Below are positions 6,792 through 7,902 of a DNA stretch of 7,902 nt, piece after piece. Made by a program: the position numbers and the translations under genes. How positions within the stretch are numbered: position 1 is the first letter of the stretch; every line of letters begins with the position of its first letter. The notes under the pieces are model-generated. The model had not been told where the DNA came from and searched no databases. It saw only the letters and a list, made by a program, of their open reading frames with translations. Source of the DNA: Bacillota bacterium (GTDB lineage: Bacteria > Bacillota_I > Bacilli_A > RFN20 > CAG-826); NCBI GenBank assembly GCA_003501485.1, contig DNPJ01000023.1, positions 1-7,902 on the forward strand, in the 5' to 3' direction.

Positions 6792-6800
6792 TTTTCCACA
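6792..6800 (+). promoter_or_regulatory. DnaA box, one mismatch
   Basis: TTTTCCACA, 8 of 9 to TTATCCACA. It forms one arm of an 11-bp inverted repeat with the box at 6838-6846. Confidence 0.75.
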
Positions 6801-6808
6801 ACTTTTAA

Positions 6809-6817
6809 TGTTGATAA
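6809..6817 (-). promoter_or_regulatory. DnaA box-like site
   Basis: The minus strand reads TTATCAACA, 8 of 9 to the consensus, with C to A inside the normally invariant CCACA core. Affinity is therefore uncertain. Confidence 0.45.
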
Positions 6818-6837
6818 ATTAACTTATAACATTTTTG

Positions 6838-6846
6838 TGTGGAAAA
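6838..6846 (-). promoter_or_regulatory. DnaA box, one mismatch
   Basis: The minus strand reads TTTTCCACA, the same variant as at 6792-6800 in inverse orientation. Confidence 0.75.
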
Positions 6847-6856
6847 CTTTTTGATT

Positions 6857-6865
6857 TTATCAACA
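6857..6865 (+). promoter_or_regulatory. DnaA box-like site
   Basis: TTATCAACA, identical to the 6809-6817 site but on the other strand. It overlaps a possible -35 of a plus-strand promoter-like element (6860-6888). Confidence 0.45.
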
Positions 6866-6930
6866 TAAATGTAGCGAATATGTATAATTTGTTGACAAAA
6901 AGTTTCGATTAAATAATATGTTTTTTTATT

Positions 6931-6939
6931 TTGTTCACA
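6931..6939 (+). promoter_or_regulatory. DnaA box, weak
   Basis: TTGTTCACA, one mismatch from the relaxed consensus TTATnCACA. It lies in the AT-rich stretch, inside the direct repeat TTCACATTTT shared with 6986-6995. Confidence 0.45.
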
Positions 6940-6995
6940 TTTTCAACAAACACAAATTTACACAATGCTTAACGGTAGAAAAATATTCACATTTT
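6934..6995. repeat. 10-bp direct repeat TTCACATTTT
   Basis: TTCACATTTT occurs at 6934-6943 and again at 6986-6995, 52 bp apart. Each copy contains the CACA core of a relaxed DnaA box. Spacing near five helical turns would place both sites on the same face of DNA. Confidence 0.7.
6983..6991 (+). promoter_or_regulatory. DnaA box, relaxed
   Basis: ATATTCACA, one mismatch from TTATnCACA (first base). It is in the same orientation as the box at 6931-6939. Confidence 0.5.
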
Positions 6996-7006
6996 GCTAC
7001 AAAGGC

Positions 7007-7059
7007 CAATATTTTTTGTTTAAAAATGTGGAAAGGTTGGAACGAGTATAAAAATATTG
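7007..7059. repeat. 10-bp inverted repeat, origin right side
   Basis: CAATATTTTT (7007-7016) and AAAAATATTG (7050-7059) are exact reverse complements across 33 nt. They enclose a weak box-like site (7027-7035). AT-rich composition raises the chance of coincidence. Confidence 0.55.
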
Positions 7060-7075
7060 TTTATAAATAATGAAC

Positions 7076-7093
7076 GCACGCACATACACGTGC
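7076..7093. repeat. GC-rich short inverted repeat upstream of the rpmH promoter
   Basis: GCACG (7076-7080) and CGTGC (7089-7093) are complementary around an 8-nt loop, forming a small GC patch in otherwise AT-rich DNA. It ends 8 bp before the rpmH -35, where an activator or repressor could bind. The T-poor flank argues against a terminator. Confidence 0.45.
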
Positions 7094-7101
7094 AAAAACA
7101 T

Positions 7102-7130
7102 TTGATTATTTGCTCGTATGCATATATAAT
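7102..7130 (+). promoter_or_regulatory. rpmH-rnpA promoter
   Basis: A -35 TTGATT (7102-7107, 4 of 6) and a perfect -10 TATAAT (7125-7130) are separated by exactly 17 bp. The expected start near 7137 leaves a leader of about 30 nt before rpmH. The spacer contains the 8-bp palindrome TATGCATA (7117-7124). This is the best sigma-A-type promoter in the window. Confidence 0.8.
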
Positions 7131-7168
7131 TCATTTCGCGTGTATAAAACACTAAGGAGATATCCCAA

Positions 7169-7303
7169 ATGAAAAGAACTTATCAACCAAGTAAGACACA
7201 TAGACGCAATGTCCACGGATTTCGCGCTAGAATGTCAACAAAAAACGGCCGTAAAGTTTTAGCGGCACGTCGTTCAAAAGGCAGAGCAAAATTAACTGCC
7301 TAG
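7169..7303 (+). CDS. rpmH: 50S ribosomal protein L34
   Basis: L34 is a 44-aa, very basic protein of the large ribosomal subunit. It opens with MKRTYQPSKTHRRNVHGFRARM and ends with NGRKVLAARRSKGRAKLTA, the standard family pattern at full length. ATG 7169 is preceded by AAGGAG 9 nt upstream and by a clear promoter. rnpA starts 6 nt after its stop, the almost universal rpmH-rnpA pairing next to the origin. Confidence 0.98.
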   Translation: MKRTYQPSKTHRRNVHGFRARMSTKNGRKVLAARRSKGRAKLTA

Positions 7304-7309
7304 TTTAAG

Positions 7310-7654
7310 ATGAAAGTAAAAAATAGAGTAAAAAAATATAACGAATTTCAAAAAGTTATTTCTCAAGGAAAAATTCTAAAAAGTCCTTCATTAACTCTTT
7401 ATTACCTTTCAAATGATTTAGGATACGCAAGGGTGGGGATTTCAATCCCTACCAAAAGCGGATCGGCCGTCATCAGAAACAAAATGAGACGACAAATTAG
7501 AGCGATTCTTGCAAAGGAATTAGATATAAATAAAAGTTTCGATTATATCTTAATAGCTCGTAGGAACTACGATATCAACAATTTTGAAAAAACTACCTCT
7601 GATATCGTTTCGTTATTTAGTAAAGTAGGAAACAATAGTGAAAAAATCGCATAG
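7310..7654 (+). CDS. rnpA: Ribonuclease P protein component
   Basis: This small basic protein assists the RNase P RNA in cutting 5' leaders from precursor tRNAs. The protein is 114 aa, the usual size. It contains RVGISIPTKSG (41-51), the RNR signature SAVIRNKMRRQIR (52-64, with Arg57-Asn58 and Arg60-Arg61) and FDYILIARR (77-85). Start ATG 7310 has no clear Shine-Dalgarno sequence. With only 6 nt after the rpmH stop, translation probably depends on ribosomes finishing rpmH. The 3' end overlaps the yidC start by 17 nt in another frame. Confidence 0.97.
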   Translation: MKVKNRVKKYNEFQKVISQGKILKSPSLTLYYLSNDLGYARVGISIPTKSGSAVIRNKMRRQIRAILAKELDINKSFDYILIARRNYDINNFEKTTSDIVSLFSKVGNNSEKIA

Positions 7655-7902
7655 TATAGCATTAACAGCAGGCCTATTCTTAATGACCGCTTTTGTTGCA
7701 TCTGGTTGTGTGACAAATAACTTTTGTAATGCAAAAGAGCAAAGTCGCATTCTTTTTGCTAGTGAACCAGGTGTAAGCGAATATTTCGCAACGAAAGAAG
7801 AAGCGGGGAATATTGGCCAAGAAAAAATAGACTTAGGATACAGAGTTATTGTTGAACAAGTTTATGATGACAACCCAAACCTTTGGAGACGTGTTGAACT
7901 TG
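7638..7902 (+). CDS. yidC: Membrane protein insertase YidC/OxaA, lipoprotein type, 5' part (runs off right edge)
   Basis: About 88 residues are visible. They start MKKSHS, followed by a hydrophobic stretch (7-22) and a lipobox-like ASGC with Cys24, a predicted lipoprotein signal. The next part (about 25-88) is hydrophilic and charged and should lie outside the membrane, before the first insertase segment. The start is GTG 7638, inside the end of rnpA, with AGGA about 8 nt upstream; there is no better in-frame start. The call rests mainly on position, since yidC follows rnpA in most Bacillota, and on the lipoprotein signal typical of Gram-positive YidC (SpoIIIJ-like). The transmembrane core is out of view. 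Position -3 is Ala rather than the common Leu. A different lipoprotein cannot be excluded. Confidence 0.72.
   Translation, partial: MKKSHSIALTAGLFLMTAFVASGCVTNNFCNAKEQSRILFASEPGVSEYFATKEEAGNIGQEKIDLGYRVIVEQVYDDNPNLWRRVEL

Larger units (their letters stand above)
6790..6848. repeat. 11-bp inverted repeat A/A' of DnaA boxes
   Basis: AGTTTTCCACA (6790-6800) and its exact reverse complement TGTGGAAAACT (6838-6848) face each other across 37 nt. The arms are DnaA boxes plus two flanking bases. It interleaves with repeat B/B' at 6808-6866. Confidence 0.85.
6808..6866. repeat. 11-bp inverted repeat B/B' of DnaA-box-like sites
   Basis: ATGTTGATAAA (6808-6818) and TTTATCAACAT (6856-6866) are exact reverse complements 37 nt apart. 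Each contains TTATCAACA, one mismatch from TTATCCACA. The arm spacing is identical to that of repeat A/A', with every arm shifted by 18 bp. Confidence 0.85.
6664..7168. other. Upstream half of the replication origin (oriC)
   Basis: This 505-nt non-coding, very AT-rich region separates the divergent dnaA and rpmH transcription units. It holds the dnaA promoter near its left end, about seven DnaA boxes or near-boxes between 6739 and 6991, repeats built from those boxes, AT-rich stretches at 6870-6960 and 7041-7072, and the rpmH promoter near its right end. Two weaker box-like sites lie at 6956-6964 (ATTTACACA) and 7027-7035 (reverse, CTTTCCACA). I see no open reading frame or RNA gene in it. 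With the boxes in the dnaA-dnaN spacer it suggests a bipartite origin of the B. subtilis type. Which half is melted cannot be decided by eye. Confidence 0.9.

Noticed and set aside
1..7654. Mollicute code with TGA as tryptophan
   Set aside because: Trp residues in the read genes are TGG, no in-frame TGA is needed, and completed genes end in TAA or TAG.
1..7902. Mobile element, CRISPR, defence island, prophage or new multi-gene system
   Set aside because: Every long open frame belongs to the conserved origin gene set. There are no transposase genes, terminal repeats, spacer arrays or tRNA attachment sites, and gene order is undisturbed.

Overview
This is the chromosomal replication-origin neighbourhood of an AT-rich Gram-positive-type bacterium. 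The order dnaA-dnaN-yaaA-recF-gyrB-gyrA on the minus strand, facing away from rpmH-rnpA-yidC on the plus strand, is the classical Bacillota arrangement. It differs from Bacillus subtilis in lacking remB/yaaB between recF and gyrB. Low GC, an S4-domain YaaA, a GTG-started lipoprotein-type YidC and the style of the proteins suggest a member of the class Bacilli in the broad sense, possibly an Erysipelotrichia or Mollicutes-related gut lineage. The lineage is inference. The standard code is used: Trp is TGG and all completed genes stop at TAA or TAG.

Layout: 1-622 is the 5' part of gyrA (minus, running off the left edge). Next come gyrB (641-2653), recF (2653-3726), the small RNA-binding gene yaaA (3713-3946), dnaN (4077-5183) and dnaA (5308-6663), all on the minus strand. 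The genes yaaA-recF-gyrB-gyrA are packed with overlaps or an 18-nt gap and are probably co-transcribed. A hairpin terminator and an extended -10 lie between dnaN and yaaA. The 505-nt gap 6664-7168 is the upstream half of oriC, rich in DnaA boxes. To its right, rpmH (7169-7303), rnpA (7310-7654) and the start of yidC (7638 onward, running off the right edge) are on the plus strand. All genes are transcribed in the direction of replication away from the origin.

The genes form the core replication-start kit: initiator DnaA, sliding clamp DnaN, repair protein RecF and DNA gyrase. Beside them is a ribosome, RNase P and membrane-insertion cluster. I see no new defence system, mobile element or CRISPR. 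The points worth attention are: (a) a gyrase whose classical quinolone contact positions are non-standard in both subunits, with Lys at the aminocoumarin-contact Arg; (b) a bipartite origin with a DnaA-trio-like AAT run next to tandem DnaA boxes between dnaA and dnaN; (c) an interleaved pair of 11-bp inverted repeats made of DnaA boxes in the upstream origin; (d) acidic tails of about 26-28 residues at the N-terminus of both gyrase subunits; and (e) a DnaA P-loop whose first Gly is Ser.
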